Positions 1-7,212 are shown, counted from the first letter of the stretch. The stretch: 12,649 nucleotides of DNA from Oribacterium sp. UBA5894 (GCA_002431355.1 DJEQ01000107.1:5708-18356); one strand, 5' to 3'. The notes: generated by a model from the letters alone, not told the origin. Numbers and translations are program-made.

Positions 1-96
1 GAGGGTGCTAAGGAAAAATTGCTTCAAGTGTTTCTACAAGGTCCGGTCTGGATTTTTCAACGGCCTCTGCGTGTGGCTTCGACGGGCCCCCTCCGG
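1..96 (+). repeat. Intergenic element copy A (left edge, probably truncated)
   Basis: This non-coding stretch resembles the reverse complement of 12519-12598. Positions 27-58 align with the minus strand of 12588-12557 at about 27 of 33 columns by eye, with shared blocks AAGGTCCG, TCT and GATTTTTC. Similarity continues through GGC..TC to CCCTCCGG at 89-96. GAGGG at 1-5 can pair with CCCTC at 89-93, which would close the element as a stem. A second CCCTCCGG block (142-149) and a small GGCG-ctt-CGCC hairpin (159-169) follow. No ORF or known RNA family was recognised. The element probably begins upstream of base 1. Whether it is a repeat or a transcribed RNA cannot be told from here. Confidence 0.6.
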
Positions 97-224
97 ATTC
101 TGTTTGTGATTATCCAACTGTGAAGTACTGGGTTTACCTGGCCCTCCGGAGCCTTGCGGGCGCTTCGCCATTTCTTGGTGATGATGTATATTCATAAGTT
201 ATAGTAGCTATAATATGCGACGTT

Positions 225-242
225 CATGCATAAATACAAATT
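225..242. promoter_or_regulatory. ARG box 1, putative ArgR/AhrC operator
   Basis: The AT-rich sequence CATGCATAAATACAAATT resembles the Bacillus AhrC/ArgR operator consensus (CATGAATAAAAATTCAAG type). Its centre is 32 bp from that of the second box, about three helical turns, as expected for a hexameric arginine repressor binding paired sites. It lies upstream of the likely argG promoter and just downstream of an alternative -10 hexamer TATAAT at 209-214. Binding is inferred from the motif and from the arginine genes that follow. Confidence 0.65.
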
Positions 243-256
243 TTATACAGGTATTG

Positions 257-274
257 CACGCATAAATATGCAAA
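257..274. promoter_or_regulatory. ARG box 2, putative ArgR/AhrC operator
   Basis: CACGCATAAATATGCAAA matches the 18-bp Bacillus-type ARG box consensus as I recall it at about 15 positions, and its core GCATAAATATGC is nearly palindromic. It ends seven bases before the -35 hexamer at 282, so a bound repressor would sit against RNA polymerase. This supports arginine-dependent repression of the argG-argJBD cluster. Confidence 0.72.
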
Positions 275-281
275 TTAATGC

Positions 282-310
282 TTGCAATCCGATTTTGAAA
301 GTCGTATGAT
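282..310 (+). promoter_or_regulatory. Likely argG promoter
   Basis: TTGCAA (282-287) and TATGAT (305-310) are separated by 17 bases, a good housekeeping-sigma arrangement. Transcription would start near 317 and give a leader of about 65 bases. A second candidate -10, TATAAT at 209-214, has no convincing -35 hexamer. Both candidates lie next to the ARG boxes. The rest of the gene-free stretch 97-383 holds only the small GC-rich hairpin near 159-169, these sites and the argG ribosome binding site AAAGAGGAG (369-377). Confidence 0.6.
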
Positions 311-383
311 AACGGCATCGTACATAAGAGTACTTCGTTTGATGCCGTGAGGTGTCGTAGAAGCGTTGAAAGAGGAGAATATT

Positions 384-1646
384 ATGAGTAATCTTGCACC
401 AAAGAACAATACGCAGGGAGAGAAGGTCGTTCTTGCATACTCCGGTGGTCTTGATACCACCTGTATCGTGCCATGGCTGAAGGAGACCTTCGGTTATGAG
501 GTCATCTGCTGCTGCGTGGATGTCGGCCAGGGAAATGAGCTGGATGGTCTTGCGGAGCGTGCAAAGATTTCCGGCGCTTCGAAGCTCTACATCGAGGATA
601 TCACCGAGGACTTCTGTGACAACTACGTGCTTCCATGTCTCGAGGCTAATGCAACCTACGAGAATAAGTACCTCCTCGGAACGTCGATGGCACGTCCGGC
701 GATTGCAAAGAAGCTCGTTGAGATTGCCCGGAAGGAGGGTGCGAAGGCCATCTGCCATGGTGCTACCGGAAAGGGCAACGATCAGATCCGTTTCGAGCTT
801 TCCATCAAGGCACTGGCACCGGATCTGGACATCATCGCACCATGGCGTATGACGGATGTCTGGACCTTCCAGTCGCGTGAAGATGAGTACAACTACATCA
901 AGTCAAAGGGCATCCCACTCACATTCTCTGAGGACAATTCCTATAGCCGTGACCGGAACCTCGTGCATATCTCCCATGAGGGCCTCGAACTCGAGGATCC
1001 GTCCCAGGAGCCGAACTATGATCACATGCTCGTGCTTTCCAACACACCAGAGAAGGCGCCGGATCACGAGACCGATGTGGAAATCAAGTGGGAGGCCGGT
1101 GTGCCAGTGGAGCTCAATGGCAAGAAGATGTCCGTCAAGGAAATCGTCCTTGAGCTGAATAAGCTGGGCGGCGAGAACGGCATTGGCATCATTGACATCG
1201 TGGAGAACCGTGTGGTCGGCATGAAGAGCCGTGGCGTGTATGAGACCCCAGGTCTTACGATTCTGATGGAGGCCCATAAGCAGCTCGAGGAGCTGATCCT
1301 GGATCGCCAGACCATGGAGTTCAAGAGCATGGTGGATGTCAAGTATGCACAGGTTGTTTATGAGGGCAAGTGGTTTGATCCGCTCCGTGAGGCACTGCAG
1401 GCCTTCGTGCACAGCACCCAGGAGTATGTGACCGGTACGACGAAGATGAAGCTCTACAAGGGCAATATCATCAAGGCCGGTACCACCTCACCATACTCTC
1501 TCTATAATGAGTCGCTGGCTTCCTTCACCACGGGTGATCTTTATGATCATCATGATGCATCTGGCTTCATCACCCTTTTCGGTCTTCCAGAGAAGGTACG
1601 TGCGATGAAGATGCTCGAAGTGAAGAAGCTTCAGAATAATAAGTAA
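384..1646 (+). CDS. argG: Argininosuccinate synthase
   Basis: This 420-residue cytosolic enzyme joins citrulline and aspartate using ATP to make argininosuccinate, the penultimate step of arginine synthesis. The N-terminal ATP pyrophosphatase loop AYSGGLDTT lies at residues 18-26. YLLGTSMARP (96-105) and HGATGKGNDQIRFE (125-138), both family signatures for substrate binding, follow. The length is normal for the family. ATG 384 is chosen because AAAGAGGAG at 369-377 is correctly spaced; an in-frame TTG at 366 lies upstream of that site. The gene is first in the cluster, directly behind two ARG boxes and a promoter. Its partner argH is not in the window. A hairpin-forming gap of 127 bases separates it from argJ, so argJBD may be cotranscribed but differently expressed. 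Confidence 0.97.
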   Translation: MSNLAPKNNTQGEKVVLAYSGGLDTTCIVPWLKETFGYEVICCCVDVGQGNELDGLAERAKISGASKLYIEDITEDFCDNYVLPCLEANATYENKYLLGTSMARPAIAKKLVEIARKEGAKAICHGATGKGNDQIRFELSIKALAPDLDIIAPWRMTDVWTFQSREDEYNYIKSKGIPLTFSEDNSYSRDRNLVHISHEGLELEDPSQEPNYDHMLVLSNTPEKAPDHETDVEIKWEAGVPVELNGKKMSVKEIVLELNKLGGENGIGIIDIVENRVVGMKSRGVYETPGLTILMEAHKQLEELILDRQTMEFKSMVDVKYAQVVYEGKWFDPLREALQAFVHSTQEYVTGTTKMKLYKGNIIKAGTTSPYSLYNESLASFTTGDLYDHHDASGFITLFGLPEKVRAMKMLEVKKLQNNK

Positions 1647-1673
1647 GCGGGTAGAAGTAAACAAGTAGAAAGC

Positions 1674-1720
1674 GATGTCGACATGGTATGCAAGAAGTGC
1701 ACTGCAGCCATGTCGACATC
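1674..1720. repeat. 13-bp perfect inverted repeat between argG and argJ
   Basis: GATGTCGACATGG (1674-1686) and CCATGTCGACATC (1708-1720) are exact reverse complements separated by 21 bases. Each arm contains the 10-bp palindrome ATGTCGACAT, so the structure can be read as one mRNA hairpin or as two identical DNA sites 35 bp apart. No T-tract follows, so it is not a standard intrinsic terminator. The palindrome GTTTAAAC (1722-1729) comes next, then a smaller hairpin (1739-1755). Confidence 0.85.
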
Positions 1721-1738
1721 CGTTTAAACCTAGAGATA

Positions 1739-1755
1739 TGCATCCGTTTGATGCA
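1739..1755 (+). other. Small hairpin upstream of the argJ ribosome binding site
   Basis: TGCATC (1739-1744) and GATGCA (1750-1755) form a perfect 6-bp stem around a five-base loop. It ends five bases before the purine-rich argJ ribosome binding site (AAGGGGAG, 1761-1768). It could influence translation or protect a processed 5' end. No function is shown. Confidence 0.45.
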
Positions 1756-1773
1756 GGCAGAAGGGGAGTATTT

Positions 1774-3009
1774 ATGGAAATGATCGCAGTCAAGGGTGGC
1801 ATCTGTGCAGCTCAGGGATTTATGGCAGCGGCGACGGCCGCAAAAATCAAGTCGAAGCGCCGGGATGATATGGCCATGATTTTTTCAGAGAAGCCATGCG
1901 TCGTGGCGGGAACCTTTACCAGTAATGTAGTGAAGGCAGCGCCGGTCATGTGGGACCGTGCACTCGTGGAAAGCGGAAAGCCGGTCCATGCGGCGGTCAT
2001 TAATTCGGGCATTGCCAATGCCTGCACCGGACAGCAGGGCATGGATATCTGTAAGGAAGAGGCGGAAGCGACGGCGGAGGCCTTCGGACAGGTCTTCCCG
2101 GCCGACAGCATTCTCCTCGCCTCCACCGGTATCATCGGACTGCAGCTTCCGATTGAGAAGATGAAGAACGCGATTTCAGAGATGGTGCCGAAGCTCGAAG
2201 CGAGTGAAGCGGCCGCAACGGCGGCGAGCAAGGCCATTATGACCACGGATACGAAAAACAAGGAGTTCGCACTTGAGTTCACCGTGGGTGGAAAGAAGGT
2301 TCATCTCGGTGGCATGACGAAGGGCTCGGGCATGATCCATCCACGGATGTGTACGATGATCTGCTTCCTGACCACCGATCTCTGCATCTCGAAGGCCCTG
2401 CTTCAGAAGGCCCTCAGCGAAAATGTGGTCGATACCTTTAATATGATTTCGGTCGATGGGGATACCTCGACGAATGATACCTGCGTCATTCTTGCCAATG
2501 GTGCCGCAGAGAATCCAGAGATCACGGAGGAGGGCGAGGACTATGAGGCCTTTAAGAAGGCGCTCTATCAGGTAACGACGACCCTCGCACGGGAAATGGC
2601 TGCCGATGGAGAGGGTGCCTCTCATCTCTTTACGGTCCATGTCGTGCAGGCAAAGGACAAGCAGGAGGCGCGGACGCTGGCACGTTCCGTTGTTTCGTCG
2701 ACGCTTACGAAGGCTGCCATCTATGGACGCGATGCCAACTGGGGCCGTGTGCTCTGCGCCATGGGCTATAGTGGAGCGGATTTCGACCCGAATAAGGTGA
2801 ATCTCTATTTCGTGAATGACATCGGAAAGATTGAGGTCTTCCATCAGGGTGCACCGGTGGATTTCGATGAGGACTATGCATCGGAGATCCTCGGCTATCA
2901 GGAAGTGACGGCACTCATCGAGATGCATGAGGGAACAGAAGAGGCCACGGCATGGGGCTGTGATCTGACCCATGAGTATGTCAACATTAACGCAGATTAC
3001 AGGAGCTGA
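1774..3009 (+). CDS. argJ: Glutamate N-acetyltransferase / amino-acid N-acetyltransferase
   Basis: ArgJ moves the acetyl group from N-acetylornithine to glutamate, giving ornithine and recycling acetylglutamate; bifunctional forms also use acetyl-CoA. The protein has 411 residues, the usual length. ArgJ proteins self-cleave before a threonine. Here the site is GMIHPRMCT with Thr194 (codon at 2353) as predicted nucleophile, preceded by Cys193 rather than the common Ala. STGIIG (117-122) supplies the oxyanion-hole Thr-Gly pair, and the C-terminus ATAWGCDLTHEYVNINADYR is the family signature. ATG 1774 is chosen because AAGGGGAG lies at 1761-1768; an in-frame ATG at 1675 lies inside the inverted repeat and would add 33 unrelated residues. 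The stop precedes argB by one base, implying translational coupling. No argC is present beside it. Confidence 0.96.
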   Translation: MEMIAVKGGICAAQGFMAAATAAKIKSKRRDDMAMIFSEKPCVVAGTFTSNVVKAAPVMWDRALVESGKPVHAAVINSGIANACTGQQGMDICKEEAEATAEAFGQVFPADSILLASTGIIGLQLPIEKMKNAISEMVPKLEASEAAATAASKAIMTTDTKNKEFALEFTVGGKKVHLGGMTKGSGMIHPRMCTMICFLTTDLCISKALLQKALSENVVDTFNMISVDGDTSTNDTCVILANGAAENPEITEEGEDYEAFKKALYQVTTTLAREMAADGEGASHLFTVHVVQAKDKQEARTLARSVVSSTLTKAAIYGRDANWGRVLCAMGYSGADFDPNKVNLYFVNDIGKIEVFHQGAPVDFDEDYASEILGYQEVTALIEMHEGTEEATAWGCDLTHEYVNINADYRS

Positions 3010-3010
3010 G

Positions 3011-3895
3011 ATGGAAATCGAAAATAAAATCATGGATAAGGCAGCGACCCTCGTCGAGGCCCTTCCTTATATTCAGAAATTTCAGGATAAGGTGGTGGTT
3101 GTCAAGTACGGCGGGTCGGCCATGACCGATGAAAACCTGAAGAAGCGGGTCATGCAGGATGTGGCGATTCTGAAGCTGGTCGGCCTGAAGCCGATCATCG
3201 TTCATGGAGGCGGCAAGGAGATCTCGAAGTGGATCAGCAAGGTCGGTATGGAGCCACAGTTTATCAATGGCCTCCGAGTAACCGACGAGAACACCATGGA
3301 GATCGCGGAGATGGTGCTGAATAAGGTGAACAAGTCCCTGGTGCAGCTTATCAATAACCTCGGCGGAAAGTCCGTCGGCATCTCCGGAAAGGATGGAAAC
3401 CTTCTGAAATGCGTGAAGAAATACTCGAAGGGACAGGACATCGGCTATGTGGGCGAGGTCGTGCAGGTGGATACCACGATCATTGAGGACCTTCTGAGCG
3501 ACGGCTTCATTCCGGTGATCTGCCCGATCGGCTTCGATGAGCATGGACAGAGCTACAATGTCAATGCAGACGACGTCGCCTGTGCGATTGCCGCCGCCAT
3601 GCATGCGGAGAAGCTGGCGTTTCTTACGGACGTCGAAGGCGTGTACAAGGATTTCAATGACAAGAGCTCGCTCATTGCCACCCTTTCCATCGAGAAGGCG
3701 CAGGAAATGATCGATGCCGGTGAACTCGTCGGGGGCATGCTTCCGAAGATTCAGAACTGTATCGATGCGATGAAGAAGGGTGTGAACCGTGTTCATATTC
3801 TGGATGGGCGTGTGCCACACTGTCTTCTCCTCGAAATCTTTACGAATCAGGGCATTGGTACCATGATTGAGAAGTCCATCGATGCATGGTTTTAA
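3011..3895 (+). CDS. argB: Acetylglutamate kinase
   Basis: ArgB phosphorylates N-acetylglutamate with ATP, the second step of ornithine synthesis and usually the feedback-controlled one when ArgJ recycles acetyl groups. The 294-residue protein shows the amino-acid-kinase features: KYGGSAMTD from Lys32, HGGGKE at 65-70, GLRVTD near 87-92, and VNADDVACAIAAA in the second half. The roughly 20 residues ahead of the kinase fold (about 4-25) look like the N-terminal helix found in hexameric, arginine-inhibited members of the family, so feedback inhibition by arginine is likely but inferred. ATG 3011 follows AGGAG at 3001-3005, which overlaps the argJ stop codon. A gap of 93 bases leads to argD. Confidence 0.96.
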   Translation: MEIENKIMDKAATLVEALPYIQKFQDKVVVVKYGGSAMTDENLKKRVMQDVAILKLVGLKPIIVHGGGKEISKWISKVGMEPQFINGLRVTDENTMEIAEMVLNKVNKSLVQLINNLGGKSVGISGKDGNLLKCVKKYSKGQDIGYVGEVVQVDTTIIEDLLSDGFIPVICPIGFDEHGQSYNVNADDVACAIAAAMHAEKLAFLTDVEGVYKDFNDKSSLIATLSIEKAQEMIDAGELVGGMLPKIQNCIDAMKKGVNRVHILDGRVPHCLLLEIFTNQGIGTMIEKSIDAWF

Positions 3896-3988
3896 GAAGG
3901 CGGTCTCGTTTCAGCGACCGACGCATGCAAAAAGCGCGGGGCGAGCAGACGCCCGTCAATCCTATAAAGCTTAGAATGGGTGAGGAAA

Positions 3989-5230
3989 ATGAACTTTTTA
4001 GATGATTCCATCGTCAAAGGAAATATCGTCAATGACCGCCTGGTACGAGAGGGCGAGCAGGTAATGTATAAGGTTTACAATCGCTTCCCGGTGGCGTTTG
4101 ATCACGCAAAGGGTGTGGAGCTCTATGATGCGGGCGGAAACGCGTACCTCGATTTCGGTGCCGGCATCGCCGTGGCCGGACTCGGCTACGGAAACCCGCT
4201 GGTCGATCAGGCCATGAAGGAGCAGATCGACAAGGGTCTTCTTCACACCTCGAATCTCTTTTACAATGAACCGGCCATTGAGGCGGCGGAGAAGCTGCTT
4301 GCAGCCAGTGAGATGGACCGTGTGTTTTTCACAAACTCCGGTACCGAGGCCGTCGAGGGCGCGCTGAAGGTGGCACGTCGCTATCAGTATAATAAGGGAA
4401 AGGTCGGCTGTGAGATCATTGCCATGCAGGGCTCCTTCCATGGTCGCTCCATGGGCGCGGTGAGTGTGACGGGCAAGGATCACTATCGGGCGCCATTTGA
4501 ACCACTGATCGGTGGCGTGCGCTTTGCGACCTTTAACGACCTCGATTCCGTGAAGGCGCAGATCAATGAAAACACCGGTGCCATTATCATGGAGACGATT
4601 CAGGGCGAGGGCGGCATTTATCCGGCCACGGAGGAGTTCCTGAAGGGTGTGCGTGCACTCTGCGATGAGCACGACCTCCTTCTGATTCTCGATGAGATCC
4701 AGTGCGGCATGGGGCGCTCAGGCTTCATGTTTGCATGGCAGGAGTATGGTGTCAAGCCAGATGTGCTGACCGTGGCGAAGGCACTCGGAAACGGGGTGCC
4801 GATTGGGGCCTTCCTGGCCTCCGGAGAGGCTGCGAAGGCCATGCAGCCAGGCGACCATGGCAGTACCTATGGCGGCAACCCGTTCGTCTGTGCCGCAGCG
4901 TCTGCAGTTCTCGATGTCTTTAAGGAAGCGGATATTCCGGGACAGGCAAAGGAGAAGGGCGCCGATCTCTGGCAGCTTCTGGATGAAGTGAAGGCGGATT
5001 TCCCGGAGCTTGTGAAGGATCATCGTGGAAAGGGACTCATTCAGGGTCTTGAATTTGCGCCGTCGATCGCAGCAGGAGACATTGTACGAAAGATGCTGCT
5101 GGAGCAGCACGTCATTCTCATTGCGGCGGAGCATAACACCATCCGTTTCGTGCCACCACTCGTGATTGAGCATGAGCACATGGAGGTCCTGAAGGAGAAG
5201 CTGGAGACCGTGCTTCGGGAGCTTTCCTAG
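3989..5230 (+). CDS. argD: Acetylornithine aminotransferase (class III, PLP)
   Basis: This 413-residue pyridoxal-phosphate enzyme is expected to convert N-acetylglutamate semialdehyde to N-acetylornithine with glutamate as amino donor. Class III aminotransferase motifs are in order: FFTNSGTEAVEGALKVAR, SFHGRSMGAVSVTG, DEIQCGMGRSG starting at Asp235, LTVAKALGNGVPIG with the PLP lysine at Lys264, and HGSTYGGNPFVCA. Specificity rests on context, because acetylornithine, succinylornithine and ornithine aminotransferases share these motifs. ATG 3989 is preferred: GGGTGAGG (3978-3985) sits just upstream, whereas the in-frame GTG at 3980 lacks a site. The upstream gap contains short GC-rich hairpins (for example GGGCG/CGCCC around 3938-3957) but no clear promoter. 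A terminator follows at 5303. Confidence 0.93.
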   Translation: MNFLDDSIVKGNIVNDRLVREGEQVMYKVYNRFPVAFDHAKGVELYDAGGNAYLDFGAGIAVAGLGYGNPLVDQAMKEQIDKGLLHTSNLFYNEPAIEAAEKLLAASEMDRVFFTNSGTEAVEGALKVARRYQYNKGKVGCEIIAMQGSFHGRSMGAVSVTGKDHYRAPFEPLIGGVRFATFNDLDSVKAQINENTGAIIMETIQGEGGIYPATEEFLKGVRALCDEHDLLLILDEIQCGMGRSGFMFAWQEYGVKPDVLTVAKALGNGVPIGAFLASGEAAKAMQPGDHGSTYGGNPFVCAAASAVLDVFKEADIPGQAKEKGADLWQLLDEVKADFPELVKDHRGKGLIQGLEFAPSIAAGDIVRKMLLEQHVILIAAEHNTIRFVPPLVIEHEHMEVLKEKLETVLRELS

Positions 5231-5302
5231 GAATTCCACTGAAAATGGAGGGCCGAAGGACCCGTACGGGCAGCTTCAGCCTCGGATCAAAAGATGAGAA
5301 AA

Positions 5303-5340
5303 CCTCGACGACGTGTTCTACGCCGCCGAGGCTTTTTTAT
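5303..5340 (+). terminator. Intrinsic terminator after argD
   Basis: An 11-bp imperfect stem (CCTCGACGACG with CGCCGCCGAGG, two A-C mismatches) and a seven-base loop are followed by C then TTTTTTATTT. It lies 72 bases past the argD stop and closes the arginine unit. The bases between (5231-5302) contain a GC-rich stretch with the palindrome CCCGTACGGG and no ORF. Confidence 0.88.
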
Positions 5341-5366
5341 TTAAAGCGCATGTGGGTGCGGAAGGG

Positions 5367-5395
5367 TTTCTATTTCACCGAAAATCGAGTATGAT
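5367..5395 (+). promoter_or_regulatory. Possible promoter for fchA-folD
   Basis: TATGAT at 5390-5395 is a good -10 hexamer. The matching -35 position 17 bases upstream (TTTCTA, 5367-5372) is weak. The site lies between the argD terminator and fchA, where a promoter is expected. It would give a leader of about 105 bases containing a GCGTGC/GCACGC hairpin (5455-5478). I see no known folate riboswitch pattern in that leader. Confidence 0.4.
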
Positions 5396-5509
5396 AGAAA
5401 CGTTTTATTTATGAATGAAGTGCATCGGACGAAGATCAGAAAATGAGAATATAAGCGTGCGCGCGAGCATCGGCACGCGGCGCAGGATGACAGAAAGGAT
5501 GGAAGAGGA

Positions 5510-6193
5510 ATGACAGCAGGAGAGACAACGATACGGGCGTATCTCGAGCGCCTCGGCGCGCGGGAATCCGTCCCGGGGGGCGGTGGTGCAAGCGCACTGG
5601 CAGGAGCCTATGGGGTCAGCCTCGGCCGCATGGTCTGTGCCTTTACGATCGGAAAGAAAAAGTATCAGGAGGTGGAGCCCCGCATTCGGGAGATCGATGC
5701 CCGGCTTCAGAAGCTGCAGGAGGCCTTTCTCACGCTGAGTGATGAGGACGAGAAGGCCTTTCTGCCCTTAAGTGAGGCCTACGGCCTGCCGGAGACGACG
5801 CCGGAAGAAAAGGACCAGAAGGAAATCACGCTGGAAACCTGCCTGAGCACGGCCTCCATGGTGCCGATCAAGGTGATGGAGCGGGCCTGCGAAGCCCTGG
5901 ATTATCTCAGCGAGCTGGAGGCAAATGGCGCCAAGCTCATGCAGAGTGACGTCGGTGTGGCGGCTTCCTATCTCAGCACAGCCCTCGAGGGTGCCGTCAT
6001 GAATGTCTACATTAATACGAAAATGATGCAGAACCGAAACCGTATGATTGAGCTCAATGAATACGCCCGGAAGCTCCTCCTGGATGGTCGTGCGAAGAGC
6101 CGGCTCATTTACGAGGCGGTGGAGGACAAGGTGAAGCCGGTCTATGATCCGGACACCGATCGGATCGCACGAAACAAGGTGGATTTCTCATAA
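5510..6193 (+). CDS. fchA: FTCD_C-family protein, probable methenyltetrahydrofolate cyclohydrolase
   Basis: This 227-residue protein belongs to the cyclodeaminase/cyclohydrolase family, the C-terminal domain of formiminotransferase-cyclodeaminase. The diagnostic glycine-rich segment SVPGGGGASALAGA lies at residues 20-33, followed by mostly helical sequence with KYQEVEPRI near 50 and the LMQSDVGVAASYLSTALEGA stretch in the last third. In clostridia, stand-alone members next to folD act as methenyl-THF cyclohydrolase (FchA), converting 5,10-methenyl-THF to 10-formyl-THF. That role is preferred here because folD is the next gene; formimino-THF cyclodeaminase is the main alternative, but no histidine degradation genes are nearby. 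The start at 5510 follows a purine-rich stretch with AAGGA at 5495-5499 and GAGG very close to the ATG. Confidence 0.88.
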   Translation: MTAGETTIRAYLERLGARESVPGGGGASALAGAYGVSLGRMVCAFTIGKKKYQEVEPRIREIDARLQKLQEAFLTLSDEDEKAFLPLSEAYGLPETTPEEKDQKEITLETCLSTASMVPIKVMERACEALDYLSELEANGAKLMQSDVGVAASYLSTALEGAVMNVYINTKMMQNRNRMIELNEYARKLLLDGRAKSRLIYEAVEDKVKPVYDPDTDRIARNKVDFS

Positions 6194-6310
6194 ACGGCGG
6201 TGGATAAAAGAAACATCGGAGAGCGTCGTAAGCCGTGAGCGAAGGCAGAATAGGCTTTGCAGCGGCGTACGCAGGTGGATAGAGAGCAGAAGAAGGAAAG
6301 AGAGAAGACA

Positions 6311-7195
6311 ATGCAGGAATTAAGAGGAAAAGTAATTGCAGATGAAATCAAGGGGGAGTGCCTCGATTTTGTGGGAAAGTACAATGGGATCCTTCCCGCG
6401 CTCGCGATTTTACGTGTCGGACATAAGGAAGCCGATCTCAGCTATGAGCGGAGCATCAAGAAGCGCTTCATGGACTATGGCCTCGAGGCGAAGGATTATG
6501 AGCTTCCGGAGAACGTGTCCAATGAAGAATTTCAGCAGGTGTTTGACTTCATCAATCAGGATCCGGAGATCCACGGCATTCTCGTCATGCGCCCGCTCCC
6601 GAAGCAGATTGATGAAGCCGCCATGCTTCGGAAGATGGATCCACGGAAGGATGTGGATGGCATTACGGATGCCAGCGTGGCGGGTGTGATGCGTGGGGAT
6701 GCCGACGCCTTCGCACCCTGTACGGCACAGGCCGTGGTGGAGATCCTCAAGGGATATCAGATCGAGATGGCCGGGAAGGAAATCTGCGTCATTGGCCGTT
6801 CCATGGTGGTTGGAAAGCCGCTCAGCATGCTTCTTCTCAAGGAAAATGCAACCGTGACGGTCTGCCACAGTAAGACGGAGGACCTGAAGGCCGTGGCGAG
6901 CCGCGCCGATATTCTGGTCGCCGCCATTGGCAAGGCAAAATTCATCAGCAGTGGCTATGTGAAGGAGGATGCAACGGTCATCGATGTGGGCATCAATGTG
7001 GATGAGACCGGTGCACTCTGTGGAGACTGCGACTGGGATCAGATCATCCTGAAGGCCGGGGCAGCGACACCGGTGCCAGGGGGTGTCGGCACGGTGACCA
7101 CGGCGGTACTCGCGAAGCATCTCGTGCAGGCGGCGAAGCTGCAGATGAGCCTTGCGCCAATTGATGACAGCGCGGATGAGTACATCGAAAAATAA
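6311..7195 (+). CDS. folD: Methylenetetrahydrofolate dehydrogenase (cyclohydrolase), FolD
   Basis: FolD oxidises 5,10-methylene-THF to methenyl-THF with NAD(P); many members also hydrolyse it to 10-formyl-THF. The protein has 294 residues. The catalytic segment reads SYERSIKKR, with Tyr45 and the likely lysine Lys51 six residues on, rather than four as in E. coli (Tyr50/Lys54). The usual QLPLP motif is MRPLP at 93-97, so Met93 replaces the conserved Gln. DPRKDVDG (110-117) is intact, with Asp116 matching E. coli Asp121. The nucleotide-binding fold carries VIGRSMVVGKPLSMLLL and the C-terminal motif PVPGGVGTVT. Such variants are known to me as a clostridial-type subgroup. ATG 6311 is chosen because family similarity begins there; an upstream in-frame TTG at 6257 adds unrelated residues. 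The 117-base gap after fchA shows no clear signal. Confidence 0.94.
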   Translation: MQELRGKVIADEIKGECLDFVGKYNGILPALAILRVGHKEADLSYERSIKKRFMDYGLEAKDYELPENVSNEEFQQVFDFINQDPEIHGILVMRPLPKQIDEAAMLRKMDPRKDVDGITDASVAGVMRGDADAFAPCTAQAVVEILKGYQIEMAGKEICVIGRSMVVGKPLSMLLLKENATVTVCHSKTEDLKAVASRADILVAAIGKAKFISSGYVKEDATVIDVGINVDETGALCGDCDWDQIILKAGAATPVPGGVGTVTTAVLAKHLVQAAKLQMSLAPIDDSADEYIEK

Positions 7196-7212
7196 ATGCA
7201 GAAAAGAAGCAC

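Noticed and set aside
366..383. TTG start for argG six codons upstream.
   Set aside because: The ribosome binding site AAAGAGGAG lies inside this extension and is correctly spaced for ATG 384.
243..758. Minus-strand 171-residue open frame overlapping argG and its leader.
   Set aside because: It is antisense to argG and lacks recognisable domains. Long antisense frames are common opposite GC-rich genes and occur opposite every gene here.
1675..1773. N-terminal extension of ArgJ from an ATG at 1675.
   Set aside because: The extension lies inside the inverted repeat, has no ribosome binding site and no family similarity. ATG 1774 has a strong site.
5231..5302. GGAGGGCC after argD as a third copy of the edge element.
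   Set aside because: Only the first eight bases match. The AAGGTCCG and GATTTTTC blocks are absent.
5396..5509. Possible folate riboswitch in the fchA leader.
   Set aside because: Only a simple GCGTGC/GCACGC hairpin is visible. The conserved THF aptamer cores are not found.
6257..6310. Upstream TTG start for folD.
   Set aside because: It adds an Arg/Lys/Glu-rich stretch unlike FolD. The family N-terminus begins at ATG 6311.
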